A DNA stretch of 64,000 nt. Source: Clusia tigrina. Lineage: Eukaryota; Arthropoda; Insecta; Diptera; Clusiidae. This document shows, one piece after another, positions 1-10,674 of this stretch. The stretch spans positions 136,947,918 through 137,011,917 of the forward strand of contig OV050030.1 of assembly GCA_920105625.2 (NCBI GenBank), given 5' to 3'. The notes under the pieces are model-generated. The model did not search any database. It worked only from the letters and a program-made list of their open reading frames with translations, and was not told the origin of the DNA. Within the stretch, counting starts at the first letter, position 1. Each line of letters begins with the position of its first letter. The position numbers were made by a program, and so were the translations under genes.

Positions 1-598
1 AACCTGCCAGCAACAAGAGTTACACCAGCACGCCCATTCATTAACTCTGGAGTAGACTACTGTGGACCATTCTGGGTGCATTACAAAATTAGAGGGAAAA
101 GACCATACAAGGCTTACATATCCGTTTTCTGCTGTTTTGCTACTAAAGCTGTCCATTTAGACCTTGTAAGCGATCTTACGACATTGCATTCATTGGCGCT
201 CTGAAACGTTTCATTGGCCGACGTGGAAATTGTCAAAACTTATATTGTGACAACGCGACAAATTTCGTTGGCGCCAAAATCAAGCTTACGGAACTGACTA
301 CATCAATATATTCAGAAGGGAAAACAAAAATTGAGACAGAATGCGGTTCGAAGGGAATACAATTCAACTTTATTCCTCCAAGAGCCCCTCATTTCGGAAG
401 TCTGTGGGAAGCAGCAGTGAAGTCTGCGAAGCATCTTTTGGTTAGGAGCGTGTCAACAGCATCACTATCCTATGAAGAGCTGGAAACAGTCATTATTGAA
501 ATAGAAGCCATTCTCAACTCAAGACCAATAAGTCCAATGTCAAACGAGAACCACTCAACACGCAAGTCGATGTAAATAGCTTCCTGTCAACTTCAAAT
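1..598 (+). pseudogene. BEL/Pao retroelement integrase core, partial
   Basis: Reading frames here give a BEL/Pao-type integrase core. A first catalytic Asp lies in a VDYCGPFWV context near position 50, a second in CDNATNFVG near 250, and the Glu motif HFGSLWEAAVKS near 390-420. Integrase joins the reverse-transcribed DNA copy to the host chromosome. The frame is broken at about 150-200 and again before 560, so it cannot be translated as one protein. The 5' part of the element (gag, protease, RT) lies outside the window. The DUF5641 and env-like region follows directly downstream. Confidence 0.85.
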
Positions 599-1618
599 TT
601 GCTGACCAGGTGGAAGCTCGTATCCCACATCAAAAATGAGTTTTGGAAACGGTGGTCGCACGAATATTTATGCGAGCTTCAATCTCAAACCAAGTGGTCA
701 CATCAGCACAATAACATCAACGAAGGGGACATGGTAATAATCAAGGAACACAATGTTCCAGTTCTTCAATGGCCACTAGGAAGGATAACAAGGACCTATA
801 AGGGTGATGATGGAGCAGTACGAGTAGCTGATGTTAGAACAGCTACTGGAACTTGGAAACGTGCAAACCATAAATTAGCTCTACTAGCTATAAATGATAA
901 TAGGGTCCATGACCAACCAACAAGTCATGAGAGTCAAGATGAAAAAATAGAAATACCTACAAAACGAATAAAAACGAGACATACGGGACTCACAACAGTA
1001 CTGCTGGGATTACTCATCATACCAATTGTCATGGGAGGTCCAATAAGATTTTCTCAGATTGATAACACCAAATTCAATACGGAATTGGGTATTTACTTCG
1101 AAGGAATAGGTTTAACAAACAAGCATGCCATTTTTAGAATCTCATTGTCATTAATTGCAGAGGAAAGATTCGAACTGTATCGGAGGGTACCAATTCCTAA
1201 TATAATAAATGGCACAATGACTACAATAAAATCTTGTAACAGATTTCTAGCCATAAACGCGCACAGAGATCAATACGTTGTCATGAGTCTAGCTGATTTG
1301 GAGGCTTATACACTGATGAAGCCATATACCTACTTATGCGGCAACACACAACTGATACACAACAGAGGGTCTGAAGTACGTTCATGTGAAGTTATACTGT
1401 TTGCCAACGATACTCAACGGGATTGCGTCCACCATGAAGTTCAAGAGAATTCAACCTGGATTCAAATGGATCATAAGAACGAGTGGAGCTACGCTTTGAA
1501 GTTTGCCACTCGCTTGAGTGCAGTATGTGATGTCATTCTACCCAAGATTGATAAAATAGAAGATTGCGCCAGGCGCAGGTCCGCTATTCCTCTCTCGACA
1601 AAAACACAGCACAGCTGA
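599..1618 (+). pseudogene. BEL/Pao DUF5641 domain followed by env-like segment
   Basis: The open frame starts inside a gene, so its nominal start is arbitrary. Residues about 1-105 match the DUF5641 module that follows integrase in BEL/Pao pol, with FWKRWSHEYL and WPLGRI. After that comes a hydrophobic stretch (about 130-146, GLLIIPIVMGG) that could be a signal or membrane segment, then a cysteine-containing segment with several Asn-X-Ser/Thr sites. This arrangement fits the env-like third ORF of roo/semotivirus-type BEL elements. It ends early at position 1618 compared with a full env, so it is partial. The env assignment is by position and composition only. Confidence 0.65.
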
Positions 1619-2240
1619 TTGGCGGTGACGTCAAAAGGCGCTTTAAAATATTTTTTTATATGAAAAATGCATGTGCAAAGGCAATTACTTATGAATAAAA
1701 AGGCTTTTAATTATTTTTAATAATATATAACTTAACAAATGCACATGCAAGTAAATGAGCACAAATTATTGAAAAACTCGTTCGATAAAAAGTATTTAAG
1801 CAGCGGATTAAGCGGATTTTCATGTACCAAAAAAGGAAAAGTGAATTTGTGTAGTGATTTAATAAATATAAATATATTAATATTATATAAATACACATAT
1901 ATTTAAAAAAAATACACTTATTAGAATTTCATTTCCCATAATTATTTCATTTTATATTCCCATTATCGCACCAAAACAGTACATAACAACTTTCACAAAT
2001 TTAACCAACAAATTATTGAATATAACAAAAGATTTAATGCCAAATCAATTAAAATATATTATTTCACATTTATTTATATAAAAATTATCATTAAAATTTT
2101 TAATATTAAACACAAATTATCACATTTCTTACACAAAAATGTATGCATTTTGGCTGTTCTCTCATTTCGTGTGCGCCTTATGACGATATGCGCAGAGAGA
2201 GGAAATTTTCGTAACAGCATTGGCGCAATCTTCTATTTAT
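1619..2240. other. AT-rich stretch without recognisable gene
   Basis: This is mostly AT-rich, low-complexity DNA. It probably includes untranslated or LTR-derived sequence of the BEL element to the left, but no second LTR copy is in the window to prove it. The ORFs here are short, AT-rich and unconvincing. Confidence 0.5.
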
Positions 2241-2263
2241 CATTCTTGATTCTACCGCAGCCA

Positions 2264-2635
2264 CTACCGCGGAATAGGATGCAAGAACCAGACGACGAAA
2301 CACACTTTGATACAACTTTTTAAGGTTGTTGACGCAGTCAACGTGCGGGAGAATGTACGAATTTCAAAAGACTCCTGCTGTTGTTGGTTCCCTATTGCAC
2401 CCAGAGGCGTTTGGTTCGCGGCAGGGATGGTGCACGATTTGTTACTCGCTCCATCTACCGGTGTGTTACTCACTTGAGGTTGTTGCTGATATGTTACTCC
2501 CTCTTCTGGAGATCGCATAATTTTGCTAGTTCTTCTAAAGCAGCTTCCCCTTTCTGGATCGCTTGGAGTTGCTTTCTGTTGTATTTGAGGTTGAGGTTGT
2601 GTGTGTTTCTTTGTTTTTTGCTGAGGTGTATTCAT
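2264..2635 (-). pseudogene. N-terminal ORF1 fragment of a non-LTR retrotransposon
   Basis: A 123-residue frame starts at an ATG at 2635 and is rich in Gln, Pro, Ser and Thr (MNTPQQKTKKHTQPQPQIQ). Such low-complexity N termini are usual for ORF1 of insect LINEs. It stops at 2264 after a segment of different character, so the rest of ORF1 and all of ORF2 are missing. The long GC-balanced leader just upstream (2636-3285) supports a retrotransposon 5' end. I do not recognise the family. A host origin cannot be excluded. Confidence 0.4.
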
Positions 2636-3285
2636 TTTATATGGGTCCCCGCTTCAAGCCGCTATCTCCGTTCGTTGTACAGTCTCTTTGAAAATATCCA
2701 TGTGGCTGTCTATGCAAGCAGGGAGTTCCACCGAGGGTTGGCACGAGCCTTCATAAGAGCTTGGATAAGCGTTAGTCAGGATTGATGCTCAACTGAGCCG
2801 GTACCGCCAACTTAATGGTGACGCAACATCGAACGTACTTGAATACCCGCCACGGTTTTAACGGGACAGAGGCAGCTACAGCATTAGCCCGAAAGCCATT
2901 TCCACCCGATATCACTCTGGTGTACTGAGGTAACGAAGTACTGCAGCAACCAGCCCAAGGCAGACAGTTCATATATGTTTTCAAATTGTTTTCCTAGAGG
3001 CATACCGCGTCAGTTTCCATTTACTTGTGTTTCCCACGATGCCATCTGTGAATGGATGGGGAGCACTTCTTTAGACGGTGCCTACTCGTCTTGTCACAAG
3101 CGTTTCTCAGAGTTTGTAGACCTTTTCAGACGCACTCTCCTCGCTTGCCGCTCTTGGTCGGGGACTACTTATTCGCAGCTAACCTACTCTGGTAGGCCGT
3201 TCACTATCTGCCACCTGTCACCCCCACGGTAGCCTGGGCTTAGCCCCGTTTGTGACACCCACGGTAGCCTGAGGTTAGCCCCGTA
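2636..3285 (-). mobile_element. Putative LINE 5' untranslated region
   Basis: A GC-balanced 650-bp block leads on the minus strand into the ORF1 start at 2635. It is very different in base composition from the AT-rich DNA on both sides. It contains two ~34-bp repeats at its outer end. The block stops exactly where mitochondrial rrnL sequence begins. This is inferred to be the intact 5' end of a non-LTR element that has lost its 3' part. Confidence 0.4.
3217..3285 (+). repeat. Tandem repeat, 2 copies of ~34 bp
   Basis: Two adjacent copies share the core CCCACGGTAGCCTG followed by TTAGCCCCGT, at about 3217-3250 and 3251-3285. They sit at the presumed 5' end of the minus-strand LINE and could be promoter monomers. 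They end at the NUMT junction. Confidence 0.75.
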
Positions 3286-3867
3286 TTTTTTCAATTTTAT
3301 AAAATGTCTGACCTGCCCATTGATATAAATTATTTAAAGGCCGCAGTATATATTAACTGTGCGAAGGTAGCATAATCATTAGTCTTTTAATTGAAGGCTG
3401 GAATGAATGGTTGGAAATATTTACAATTTCATATGAATTTAATTTTGAAATTTATTTTTTAATTAAAAAGTTAAAATGTATTTAAAAGACTAGAAGACCC
3501 TATAAATCTTTATATTTTAAATTATTTTAATTATAAAGATTAATTTTATTAAAATAATTTAAAATATTTTATTGGGGTGATAATAAAATTTAATAAACCT
3601 TTATTTTATATATTCATTAATTTATGATTTATTGATCTATTATTAATGGTTAAAAATTTAAGTTACTTTAGGGATAACAGCGTAATTTTTTGGGGAGTTC
3701 TTATCGATAAAAAATATTGCGACCTCGATGTTGGATTAAGATATAGGTTAAGGTGTAGCCCTTTAAAATTTAAGTCTGTTCGACTTTTAAATTCTTTCAT
3801 GATCTGAGTTCAAGCGGGCGTGAGCCAGGTTGGTTTCTATCTATAATTTATTATGAAGATTATTTTT
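3286..3867 (+). rRNA. rrnL: NUMT copy of mitochondrial large-subunit rRNA 3' half (partial)
   Basis: The 3' domain of insect 16S rRNA is recognisable from the conserved peptidyl-transferase region: GCGAAGGTAGCATAATCA near 3361, AGACCCTATAAATCTT near 3494, GGGATAACAGCGTAA near 3670, and TTGGATTAAGATATAGG near 3731. It stops after GAGCCAGGTTGGTTTCTATC near 3840. The last tens of bases before trnL1 appear lost. A SINE with a 16-bp target duplication interrupts the sequence at 3868. As a nuclear copy it is not expected to be functional. Confidence 0.95.
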
Positions 3868-4244
3868 GTAACGAATTTATTGACAAGACAAGTTACAACA
3901 GTAGTTGCAATTGCGTATGTGTTGTTATGCCACCGTAATAATTTTTCAGAAGAAGAAGAAGAATTATTGAAATATTTTTTGGCAGATCTTATAGCTATTT
4001 CGGACACGCCACTTGTCCTCATCAGAGATCTTTCAATGAAAGGCAATTTTTCCCCAAGCATATTTTATGATGTCTCAGAAATCAACAGCATACCAATTAT
4101 GAACCCTCCCAGGAATCGAACCTGGGCCTACAGCTGTTGTAATCTGTCCATCCAGACAACTAGGCTAAGTAGATATATATGTCAACTTTTTTACCGTATT
4201 CATTCTGTAAATGTGAGATAGTCGATAGTCGTTAATTCTGTGAA
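3868..4244 (-). mobile_element. tRNA-derived SINE, copy 1
   Basis: A 377-bp insert lies inside the NUMT between identical 16-bp direct repeats (TATGAAGATTATTTTT at 3852-3867 and 4245-4260). On the minus strand it has a tRNA-like part with an A-box-like AGCCTAGTTGTCTGG and a B box GGTTCGATTCC (about 4098-4172), then a body that ends in AATAAATTCGTTAC. The body and tRNA part match the insert at 14021-14488; the 5' heads differ. SINEs are transcribed by RNA polymerase III and copied by a partner LINE. Confidence 0.85.
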
Positions 4245-4282
4245 TATGAAGATTATTTTTAAGATTATATTTAATATAAATA

Positions 4283-4348
4283 ATTATTTTGGCAAAATAG
4301 TGCAATCAATTTAGAATTTATTTAAGTGAATTAAATATCACAAATAAT
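4283..4348 (+). tRNA. trnL1: NUMT copy of mitochondrial tRNA-Leu(CUN)
   Basis: The sequence has a perfect 7-bp acceptor stem (ATTATTT at 4283 with AAATAAT ending at 4348) and the anticodon TAG in TTTAGAA. Its place between rrnL and nad1 matches the fly mitochondrial order. It looks structurally intact although it is in a nuclear copy. Confidence 0.85.
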
Positions 4349-4350
4349 AT

Positions 4351-5276
4351 ATGTTTAATTTAGATATATTATTAATATTTATTGGAAGTTTAATTTTACT
4401 TATTTGTGTAGGGTCTGTAGGTTAATTAGAGTGTGGCATTTTTTACTCTCTTAGAACGTAAGGTATTAGGTTATATTAAAATTCTAAAAGGACCGAATAA
4501 AGTTGGATTAATTGGTTTACCTCAACCTTCTTGTGATGCAATCAAATTATTTACGAAAGAACAAATTTATCCTTTATTATCTAATTATATACCTTATAAT
4601 ATTTCTCCTATTTTATCTTTATTTTTGTCTTTGTTAATTTGAATTAATTTTATTATTAAATTAAAATAATTTAGGGACTTTATTTTTTTTAAGATGCACT
4701 AGTATGGGGATTTATAGTGTAATAGTAATATGCATTATTAGGAAGATTGCGGGGTATTACTCAAACAATTTCTTATGAAGTAAGTTTAGCTTTAATTTTA
4801 TCTTTTATTTTTTTAATTGGAAAATTTAATATTTTAAGATTTTATACTTATCAAATTTATTTTTGATTTATTTTTATTTTATTTCCTATTTCTTTAAATT
4901 GAATAACAATTTGTTTAGCTGAAACAAATCGGACGCCTTTTGATTTTGCAGAAGGAGAGTCTGAATTAGTTTCAGGGTTTAATGTAAAATATAGAAGAGG
5001 TGGATTTGCTTTCATTTTTATAGCAGAGTATTCTAGTATTTTATTTATAAGAATATTATTTTGTATTTTTTTTTAGGTGCAGAAGTTTTTAGTTACATTT
5101 TTTATTTGAAGTTTGGATCTATTGGATGTTTATTTATTGGATTTTTATTTGCCTCGATTTCGTTATGAGAAATTAATATATTTAGCATGAAAATGTTTTT
5201 ATCCTTTTTCATTAAATTATTTAATATTTATTGTTGGTTTAAAAATTATTTTATTTTCTTTAATATTATGAAGCAA
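4351..5276 (+). pseudogene. nad1: NUMT copy of NADH dehydrogenase subunit 1
   Basis: Translation with the invertebrate mitochondrial code gives ND1 (complex I membrane subunit) segments: an N-terminal MFNLDMLLMFIGSL-like start at 4351, then [20 protein letters not shown] near 4435, [11 protein letters not shown] near 4770, and [15 protein letters not shown] near 4930. Frame changes before the ERKVLGY motif and deletions around 4680-4740 and 5070 break the gene. Several TGA and ATA codons read as Trp and Met only in the mitochondrial code. It is a decayed nuclear copy. Confidence 0.92.
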
Positions 5277-5283
5277 TTTTTCT

Positions 5284-5334
5284 AAAGTTAATAGAAAATT
5301 ACATTTCTATATAATATATAAGCTCATTAACTTT
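5284..5334 (-). pseudogene. trnS2: NUMT tRNA-Ser(UCN) lacking its anticodon arm
   Basis: On the minus strand the ends match fly trnS2: AAGTTAATGAGCTT at one end and AGAAATGTAATTTTCTATTAACTT at the other. The anticodon loop and part of its stem are deleted, leaving about 51 bp. Its place between nad1 and cob on the opposite strand fits the fly mitochondrial order. Confidence 0.75.
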
Positions 5335-5615
5335 TTACTTTAATAATGAATCTCATCATTTAGTAATGAGGGGATTAATTATAAAATAAAAAAATAAGTA
5401 ATAGTTAAAACTTGTCCTGTTAGAATATAAGGAGTTTCTATGGGACGAGCACCAATTCATGTTAATAAAATAACATTAATTAATATTAATCAAAAAATAA
5501 TTTGATTAATAGGATAAAATTGAATTCCTCGGATTTTTCTTAGTTTATAACAAGGTATAATTATTAGGATAGCAATAGATAAAACTAAAGCAATTACTTC
5601 AATTACTTTATTTTA
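5335..5615 (-). pseudogene. cob: NUMT copy of cytochrome b, C-terminal fragment
   Basis: On the minus strand this encodes the C-terminal part of cytochrome b, the complex III quinol-oxidising subunit: [18 protein letters not shown], then LLTWIGARPIETPYILTGQ. A one-base change in a T-run just before the conserved NPLITK end shifts the frame. Only the last ~85 codons are present. The gene is cut near 5615, where sequence of nad2 in the opposite mtDNA orientation begins. That point is the internal NUMT join. Confidence 0.92.
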
Positions 5616-5678
5616 AAATGTATACATTTATTAATATTAGTTTAACCTTAATATTTAATATATTTAAAACATTCCATA
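5616..5678 (+). pseudogene. nad2: NUMT nad2 fragment, part left of the copia insertion
   Basis: A short piece of ND2 reads into the 5-bp duplication CCATA at 5674-5678, where the copia element is inserted. The piece continues after the element at 8476. Translation across the ancestral site is plausible ND2 (LIFNIFKTFHINQFF-like). The exact boundary with the cob fragment is uncertain by about 20 bp. Confidence 0.55.
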
Positions 5679-5868
5679 TGGAGGACTTTTTGATTAATTA
5701 GAAACACACAGTTTTAATTTGCGTCTAAGCCAGTGACGGTTTGACGGTTTATTCAAAAGTGTAAAGTAAAGAAGAATGTACAAAAGTGAATTCATGTGGA
5801 AGCGAAAAGTAGTGCTGTAAACATATGTGTTGCAGGGTTGCTTTTAAAACGTACTTGAATTTTCAACA
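5679..5868 (-). repeat. Copia 3' LTR (190 bp) with adjacent polypurine tract
   Basis: On the minus strand the LTR begins TGTTGAAAATTCAAG at 5868 and ends ...CCTCCA at 5679. It is preceded by the polypurine tract GAGTTGAGGAGGAG (5869-5882). The first ~55 bp are repeated with a few changes at 8422-8475. Confidence 0.88.
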
Positions 5869-5893
5869 CTCCTCCTCAACTCATGTGTTTACA

Positions 5894-7122
5894 TTACAAA
5901 AAATAACATTTGAACTTAGCTTTTAAACTTAACATTTCCATTAATTTCAAATGGACAGTTTTCGAAAAATTTTTCGTAAAAATGTCTGCGATCATGTCGC
6001 TTGTGTTACAATATTCTAATTGAATTTCGCGATTTCTGTAAGCCTCTCTTACATGATGGTACCGAATGTCAATGTGTTTGCTTCGGCTATGATACACCGG
6101 ATTTTTCACCAAATGTATTGCGCTTAAATTATAGCAGTGTAGTTTTATTGGCTCATCTGGCTGTAGTTTAATTTCGGTGAGTAGTTTTCTCAAATATACA
6201 GCCTCTTTCGCAGCTGATGATAATGCCATATACTCTCCTTCAGTGGTGGTCAATGCCACTCCTATTAAACTGCACCTCCAGCGAGTATAAATGTGCACCC
6301 TGTGTACGATTTGCGATCGGTGGTATCACCACCCCAGTCAGCATCTACATAGCACTCGAACGGCTTTTCAGTTTTCTGATACTTCAGCTGCATGTCGACT
6401 GTTTTACTGAGATGTTTAATAACGCCTTTTGCTGCAACCATGTGCTCATAGTGTCGATCGGTATTCATTTTTGATAATTTACATACAGATTGTAATATAT
6501 CCGGGCGTGATAGGAGAGCGATATACATCAGAGACCCAATAAGCGACTGATATTGAACCGGATCTACACGTTTACAGTTGGGTCCGTTACATTTAATCTG
6601 GTATTTTTCCTTTAGCGGTGTTGCCACAGTACGACAATTTTCCATTCCGTATTGCTGTATCAGCTGTTTTATTTGTGCACGTTGACAAATGTGTATTGCA
6701 CCCGTTGGGCTCTCTCTTTCCACTTCCATACTTAGAAAATAGTTAACCGGGCCTTTGTCTAGAACTTTGATAACTTGCGATATTTTGCTTTTAATTAGCT
6801 CGAGCTCATCTATATCTGAGCTGGCGATCAGGAGGTCATCTACATACGAGTATACTGCAATTAAGCTGACGTTGTCATCTTTATTCATCACGTATAGGCA
6901 TGGCTCGTTTTTACATTGATCAAAACCAATGTCTTTCAATATGGAATCGATTTTCATATTCCACTGTCTACCTGATTGCTTAGGGCCATAAAGCGCACTT
7001 TTCAGCTTGAGTACATTGTTTGAAGAATCAACAAATTTGGAGTTAAGTTCGTTAAGTTCACTGTTTAGACGTATACACATCCAATTGATGCAAATGAAGT
7101 TGGTATTCTGCGGCAAGAGCAA
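5894..7122 (-). pseudogene. Copia reverse transcriptase and RNase H
   Basis: Two overlapping minus-strand frames (6265-7122, then 5894-6298) encode the RT and RNase H of a Ty1/copia pol. RT shows ALYGPKQSGRQWN and the catalytic YVDDLL. RNase H shows CYVDADWGGDTTDRKS, then GEYMALSSAAKEAVYL, and a TKHIDIRYHHVRE-like end as SKHIDIRYHHVRE. The frameshift lies near 6270-6298, between FILAGGAV and ALTTTEGEY. Start codons are arbitrary because the protein was part of a polyprotein. Confidence 0.92.
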
Positions 7123-7228
7123 AAACCATCCTTATAGTTTCATAGCGCACCTCTGGTGAAAACATTTCTGTGTAATTAACACCGTATGTCTGCGCGCATC
7201 CCTTCGCCACCAGCCTGGCCTTGAATCT

Positions 7229-7630
7229 CTAGACACCTCCGCTCTTGTTCGTATTTAGCGAAAATACCCACTTGGAACCTATCGCTGGGCGACTTGGCCC
7301 ATTTTTCGGCTTATCTGCTTCTACAATTTGATTGTCGATAAATGCTAAAAAATAACGTTTTCCACCATTCGACGTTTTATTTATTGGTCCGCATAAGTCA
7401 ATGTGAACTATTTCTAAAACTTTGTTGGCTCGATTCTCGGAATGCGGAAACGGCTTCACCGTGCATTTGCTCTTCATGCACTCTTTGCAGTTGACAACAT
7501 CAGGAAACTTGACGTTGAGACCACGTATAGGCATCTTTGTTGACCAGCTCGTTCAAACTCGCACAATTCATATGGGCAAAACGATTATGCCATTTGATAG
7601 CGTGTAAAAAAGAGTTGGTTACAAGATTCA
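7229..7630 (-). pseudogene. Copia GAG-pre-integrase / integrase start fused to RT start
   Basis: The minus-strand frame shows the integrase zinc-binding end (NCKECMKSKCTVKPF) and the first catalytic Asp motif (VHIDLCGPI). It then jumps after AFIDNQ to IGSKWVFSLNTNKSG, which is the start of copia RT. Most of the integrase catalytic core, including the second Asp and the Glu, is therefore deleted in frame. The frame is broken again between this piece and the rest of RT near 7123-7229. Confidence 0.85.
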
Positions 7631-8421
7631 TTAAAAAGAAAATCGTTGCTGCTTATGAAGTAAATTCCATGGAGTAATTTTTCGGTTCAGCTTTTCCAAC
7701 AGAAATGAAATTACACTGCAAACCCGGAACGTAAAGAATATCATCAGCTCAATGTCAACCGTAGCGTTCCTTATGCATATTTTGCCAATTCCTTCTGCTT
7801 TTACCTTTTTGTTGTCTGCCATGCAATTATTTGCGTCGTATGCTTTGAACGATTCAAACATTTCACGCTTGCTGAATAGATGTGCAGAAGCGCCGCTGTC
7901 AACGCACCAAATACTTGCGTTCAATATGTTGGAGTTAGAAGCTGCATACTCAGAGAACGATGCTTGCGATTGATCTCTTTTCTTCTCTTTCTCCTTGCAC
8001 TGCGCAGCGTAGTGACCTTTGCGACCGCAGTTGTAGCAATTGAAATTCATTGCTTTGCGATCGCTTGTTTTCTTCCTATGTTCGTTGTTGTTGTTCTTTT
8101 TGGCAGAATTCTGGCGCTGTCCGTTATTCGTGCGCGCCAGAAATGCTTCTGCGGTACATTCAGCAATAGCGACGTCGTTACTGCTTGCTTTACGCCGCTC
8201 ATCTTCTTCGGTTAACTTTATATTCAGTGCACTAAGCTTAGGGAGCTCATCTCGCGTTTCCAGCGCTACTACAAAGTTTTCATAACTTTTTGGTAGACTC
8301 GCTAATAGCATTATTGTGAACTGAAGAGTAACGCCGATTTCTGCCAATTTCTCCACTGTTGTTGTAAATTTGCAAAGGTACTGTTGCACGCATTCGTTGT
8401 CGTCTATGCGAAAAAGCAGTG
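7631..8421 (-). pseudogene. Copia gag (partial) and protease
   Basis: The frame lacks the first part of gag: its nominal first ~25 residues are LTR sequence read in frame after the deletion. It holds the copia gag region (IGVTLQFTIMLLASLPKSYENF), a CCHC zinc knuckle (CYNCGRKGHYAAQC) and a protease with the active-site motif WCVDSGASAHLF. The frame then departs from protease-like sequence near 7700. Gag forms the virus-like particle and binds RNA; the protease cuts the polyprotein. Confidence 0.9.
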
Positions 8422-8480
8422 TTGTAACCATATGTGTTGCAGGGTTGCTTTTAAAACGTACTTCAATTTTCAACACCATA

Positions 8481-8834
8481 TTAATCAATTTTTTCCATAC
8501 AAATAAATTCTAAAATTTTTAAAATATTTTTTTTTTGTTAGTTTTTTATCTTTAAGAGGATTACCCCCATTTTTAGGATTTTTTTCAAAATGATTAGTTA
8601 TTCATTCTATAATTTAAAATAATCAACTATTTATTGTGTTATTAATAGTTATATTATATATATGTTTATTTTTCTATCTCCGATTATGCTTTTCTGCATT
8701 TTTACTAATTTATTATGAAAATAGCTGAATAATTGAAATTAATTTTTCAAAAAATTATATAAATTTTATTTTAATATTTTCAATAATTTCAATTTTTGGT
8801 TTAATAATTATTTCATTAATATATTATATGCTTT
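8481..8834 (+). pseudogene. nad2: NUMT copy of NADH dehydrogenase subunit 2, C-terminal part
   Basis: This continues the ND2 piece left of the copia element. The conserved run around LPPFLGFFSK is recognisable near 8555-8590, with frame changes on both sides, followed by a CFYLRLCFSAF-like hydrophobic segment. The gene ends just before trnW at 8835. ND2 is a membrane subunit of complex I. Indels and stops mark it as a nuclear pseudogene. Confidence 0.9.
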
Positions 8835-8902
8835 AAGGCTTTAAGTTTAAAAAAACTAATAGCCTTCAAAGCTATAAATATAAGAATAATCTTTTAAGCC
8901 TT
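8835..8902 (+). tRNA. trnW: NUMT copy of mitochondrial tRNA-Trp
   Basis: The 7-bp acceptor stem is perfect (AAGGCTT at 8835 with AAGCCTT ending at 8902) and the anticodon is TCA in CTTCAAA. It is the first of the W-C-Y cluster found between nad2 and cox1 in flies. Confidence 0.88.
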
Positions 8903-8930
8903 ACTTTTAATGAAAAAATATTATTAATAA

Positions 8931-8994
8931 AAACTTTAGTAAATTTTACATCTTTAGAATTGCAGTCTAATATCATTTTTTGACTATAGAGTTT
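8931..8994 (-). tRNA. trnC: NUMT copy of mitochondrial tRNA-Cys
   Basis: On the minus strand the anticodon GCA lies in ACTGCAATTC. The acceptor ends AAACTTT and AGAGTTT pair with one weak position. About 28 bp separate it from trnW. Confidence 0.82.
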
Positions 8995-9057
8995 GATTGA
9001 AAGAAATTAATTATTATAAATAAATTTACAGTTTATTGGTTATTGTCGGCCATTTAA

Positions 9058-9059
<2 letters not shown>
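8995..9059 (-). tRNA. trnY: NUMT copy of mitochondrial tRNA-Tyr
   Basis: On the minus strand the anticodon GTA lies in AACTGTAAATT. The gene ends pair (GATTGAA with TTTAATC), and it overlaps the cox1 start by two bases, as is usual in flies. Confidence 0.82.
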
Positions 9060-10556
<1,497 letters not shown>

Positions 10557-10559
<3 letters not shown>

Positions 10560-10623
10560 AATATGGCAGAATAGTGCAATAGATTTAAGCTCTATATATA
10601 AAATTTATTTAATTTTTATTAGA
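10557..10623 (+). tRNA. trnL2: NUMT copy of mitochondrial tRNA-Leu(UUR)
   Basis: The acceptor stem is perfect (TCTAATA with TATTAGA) and the anticodon TAA lies in TTTAAGC. It sits between cox1 and cox2, as expected. Confidence 0.9.
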
Positions 10624-10674
10624 ATAATGTCAACATGATTTTAATTTATTTAATTTTTATTAGAATAATGTCAA
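10602..10674 (+). repeat. 41-bp tandem duplication at the trnL2/cox2 junction
   Basis: The 32-bp string starting AATTTATTTAATTTTTATTA at 10602 is repeated without change at 10643, a period of 41 bp. It repeats the end of trnL2 and the first codons of cox2. It is a local duplication after, or during, NUMT formation. Confidence 0.85.

Larger units (their letters stand above)
5679..8475 (-). mobile_element. Copia-type LTR retrotransposon, internally deleted
   Basis: The element is flanked by a 5-bp target duplication CCATA (5674-5678 and 8476-8480) and starts and ends with TG/CA. The 3' LTR is complete (5679-5868). The 5' LTR keeps only its first ~55 bp (8422-8475) and is fused straight into gag. 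Inside, order on the minus strand is gag, zinc knuckle, protease, integrase start, RT, RNase H, as in Ty1/copia. Most of integrase is missing. It landed in the nad2 part of the NUMT, so it is younger than the NUMT. Confidence 0.93.

Noticed and set aside
4433..4642. ND1 frame of 69 residues as a separate gene
   Set aside because: It is the piece of nad1 between two mitochondrial-code stops or frameshifts.
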